Origin: Mesomycoplasma neurolyticum
GTDB lineage: Bacteria; Bacillota_I; Bacilli_A; Mycoplasmatales; Metamycoplasmataceae
DNA length: 64,000 nt
Direction: 5' to 3'
NCBI RefSeq assembly: GCF_900660485.1
Contig: NZ_LR214951.1
Location: 868,001-932,000 of the forward strand
Shown here one piece after another: positions 62,066 to 64,000 of this stretch. Each line of letters begins with the position of its first letter. Position 1 is the first letter of the stretch. Under the pieces are notes generated by a model. It did not search any database, had not been told where the DNA came from, and saw only the letters and a program-made list of their open reading frames with translations. Made by a program: the position numbers and the translations under genes.

Positions 62066-63322
62066 ATGTATTTTAAAGTTAAAGGAACTCGAGATTTATT
62101 TGAAAAAGAATCATTAATTTTTGAAAAAATTAGAAAAGTTTTTTTTCAAAAATTAAATTCATATAATTCAATTTTTATAGAAACACCAATTTTTGAAAAT
62201 TATAATTTATTTTACAGAACCTCAGGTGAAGAATCTGATATTGTAAATAAAGAAATGTATGTTTTTAAAGATAAGTCAAATCGGCAATTAGCTTTAAGAC
62301 CAGAAGGAACTGCTCCAGCTGTTAGAGCTATTATTGAAAATAAACTTTATTTTAAAAATAAAAAATTTCATTATTTTGGCCCAATGTTTAGATATGAAAG
62401 ACCACAAAAAGGTAGATTTAGGCAATTTTACCAAGCAGGTGCAGAATTTTTAGGAGAAAAAAATGTTTACCTAGATTTTGAAATCATAAATTTAGCTTTT
62501 TGTTTTTTAAAAGAATTAAAAGTAGATGATTTTACTTTAAAAATTAATTATTTAGGAACAAAAGAAGAAAAAAAAGCATACATTAATGCTCTTAAAAAAT
62601 ATTTCCAAAATTATAAAAATGAATTAAGTGAAATTTCATTAAAAAGATTAGAAAAAAATCCATTAAGAATATTAGATGATAAAACAGAACAAGAAAAAGA
62701 TTTTGTTAAAAAAGCTCCTAAAATTATTGATTTTTTAAATCAAGAATCTATAAGTTATTTTAATGATTTAAAATTACTTTTAAATAAATTTCAAATCCCT
62801 TTTGAAAAAGACTATTCATTAGTTAGAGGACTAGATTATTATGATGAAATAGTTTTTGAGTTTGTGTCTACTTCTAATGCTTTAGGTGCTAAAAGTACAA
62901 TAATAGGTGGTGGAAGATATAATAATCTATTTTCAAATTTAAATGGTCCTGATATATCAGCAATAGGTTTTGCTGTTGGAGTAGATAGAGTTCTTGAAAT
63001 TATGAAAACAAATTCTGAATTAAATTTTGAAAAAAAAGTAGATTATTTTGTGGCAGTGGTTAATGAAAATGAATATGATTTTTTATTAAAAGTTGTTAAT
63101 GAATTAAGAAATTTAAAATACAATGTAGAATTTAATAAAAAAGCTTTAAATTTGAAAAAACTTTTTGAGAATGCAAGAAATTTAAATTCAGAGTTTATTG
63201 TTTTTATCGAAAAAAATCAAACTAATTCAGAGCTAACAATTAAAAATTTAAAAACATTTGATAAACATATAATAACATTTAATGAATTAAAAAAAATTAA
63301 AGGTAAAAATGAAAACAATTAA
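62066..63322 (+). CDS. hisS: Histidyl-tRNA synthetase
   Basis: 418 residues. Class II motifs: VKGTRDLF start, LALRPEGTAPAVRAII (motif 2 lead), FGPMFRYERPQKGRFRQFYQAGAE, histidine-specific SLVRGLDYYDEIVFEF and GRYNNL, and motif 3 AIGFAVGVDRVLEIM. C-terminal anticodon domain follows. AAAAGGAAATT Shine-Dalgarno. The end overlaps aspS by 14 nt; hisS-aspS pairing is common in Gram-positives. Confidence 0.97.
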   Translation: MYFKVKGTRDLFEKESLIFEKIRKVFFQKLNSYNSIFIETPIFENYNLFYRTSGEESDIVNKEMYVFKDKSNRQLALRPEGTAPAVRAIIENKLYFKNKKFHYFGPMFRYERPQKGRFRQFYQAGAEFLGEKNVYLDFEIINLAFCFLKELKVDDFTLKINYLGTKEEKKAYINALKKYFQNYKNELSEISLKRLEKNPLRILDDKTEQEKDFVKKAPKIIDFLNQESISYFNDLKLLLNKFQIPFEKDYSLVRGLDYYDEIVFEFVSTSNALGAKSTIIGGGRYNNLFSNLNGPDISAIGFAVGVDRVLEIMKTNSELNFEKKVDYFVAVVNENEYDFLLKVVNELRNLKYNVEFNKKALNLKKLFENARNLNSEFIVFIEKNQTNSELTIKNLKTFDKHIITFNELKKIKGKNENN

Positions 63323-64000
63323 TAATAATCAATTAAGAATAAAAAATGTAAATGAAAATGTTACTTTATATGGCTGAGTGCACAATATAAGAAAATTTAA
63401 AAAAATGTTTTTTTTAGATTTAAGAGATAGGTGAGGTATTACTCAAGTAGTTTATGATCCTGAACAAATTAACATTACTTTAACAAAAGAATCTATAATT
63501 AAAGTTGAAGGTATTGTTTTAGAAAGAAAAAGCTATAACAACAATATTGCAACAGGTCAAATTGAAGTTTCTGCTTCAAATATTCAATTATTATCTAAAT
63601 CAAAGGAATTACCTTTTGAAATTAATGATGATATTAATGTTTCAGAAGAGTTAAGATTAAAATATAGATTTTTAGACTTAAAAAGAGATAAGTTAAAAAA
63701 TAATATTATTTTTAAACACCGTGTATTTAAACATTTGAGAGATTTTTTAGATGAAAATGATTTTATAGATATTGAAACACCTATTTTATCTAAATCTACA
63801 CCTGAAGGTGCAAGAGATTTTTTGGTTCCTACAAGAAAAGAAGGTCAATTTTTTGCTCTTCCTCAATCACCACAGTTATTTAAACAAATATTAATGGTAT
63901 CTGGTTTTGAAAAATATTACCAATTTGCAAAAGTTTTTAGAGACGAAGATTTAAGAAAAGATCGTCAATTTGAATTTTATCAACTAGATATGGAAATGTC
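63309..64000 (+). CDS. aspS: Aspartyl-tRNA synthetase, N-terminal part (window ends)
   Basis: 230 residues visible, no stop; about 60% of the gene should lie beyond 64000. OB-fold anticodon-binding domain [34 protein letters not shown], then class II motif 1 and 2 regions: [90 protein letters not shown]. The QSPQL and FRDEDLR...EFYQLD motifs are those of bacterial AspRS. Starts 14 nt inside hisS. Confidence 0.96.

Overview
Mycoplasma-type chromosome (Mollicutes, genetic code 4). The DNA is very AT-rich, and nearly every long gene only reads through if TGA codes for tryptophan. Gene content (MIP-type immunoglobulin protease, HExxH lipoprotein, BMP lipoprotein, SecDF fusion, L33/SecE/NusG block) suggests the hominis/pulmonis-like branch, but I do not name a species. 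Most genes are packed head to tail with overlaps of 1-23 nt. Terminators are short AT-rich hairpins. Many promoters are TG-N-TATAAT or TATAAT placed only 6-11 nt before an ATG, so several mRNAs are probably leaderless.

Layout. (1) 1-7,100: translation and secretion block secY'-adk-map-infA-rpmJ-rpsM-rpsK-rpoA-rplQ-rplM-rpsI, tRNA-Ile(GAT), then infC-rpmI-rplT-rpmB behind a leader with an attenuator-like hairpin; infC appears to start at AUU. (2) 7,100-18,260: BMP-type lipoprotein with a 2 x 67-residue repeat tail; a compact adenine methyltransferase plus HNH nuclease pair (type II restriction-modification-like) behind an A15 tract; pepA and trmB on the minus strand; a lipoprotein with HExxH and an EF-hand-like loop overlapping a DUF402 phosphatase gene; a DUF262 (GmrSD-like) protein. 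(3) 18,400-27,100: variable type I restriction locus. It holds two near-identical hsdM copies with duplicated leaders, one full hsdS, two opposed half-hsdS genes joined at a perfect palindrome and bounded by inverted repeats (apparently an invertible specificity cassette), and at least two broken hsdS pieces. No hsdR lies in the window. Interleaved is an array of four copies of a 28-bp inverted repeat around unrecognised genes and a fragment with a DNA-polymerase-like exonuclease motif.

(4) 27,100-43,120: housekeeping genes rpsT(-), gdpP-rplI-dnaB-corC/hlyC, tig, secA, a 4-TM protein, mnmA-alaS-ruvX-DUF1292-membrane protein, greA. (5) 43,140-50,770: tRNA-Leu(CAA)(-), a MIP-like serine protease lipoprotein, a NERD-like membrane protein, a YgjP-type metalloprotein, then cysS-rlmB-[sigma factor]-rpmG-secE-nusG, the same order as around sigH in Bacillus. 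(6) 50,770-56,790, minus strand: nagA, pepF, ptsI, tyrS. (7) 56,857-64,000: degV, ruvAB, secDF, hisS, aspS (cut by the window end).

Together the window encodes core translation, export, replication/repair and sugar-PTS functions, interrupted between about 9.4 and 27 kb by a defence/variation island with at least three different restriction-type systems and several homopolymer or inverted-repeat switches. I see no CRISPR array, no rRNA and no intact transposase.
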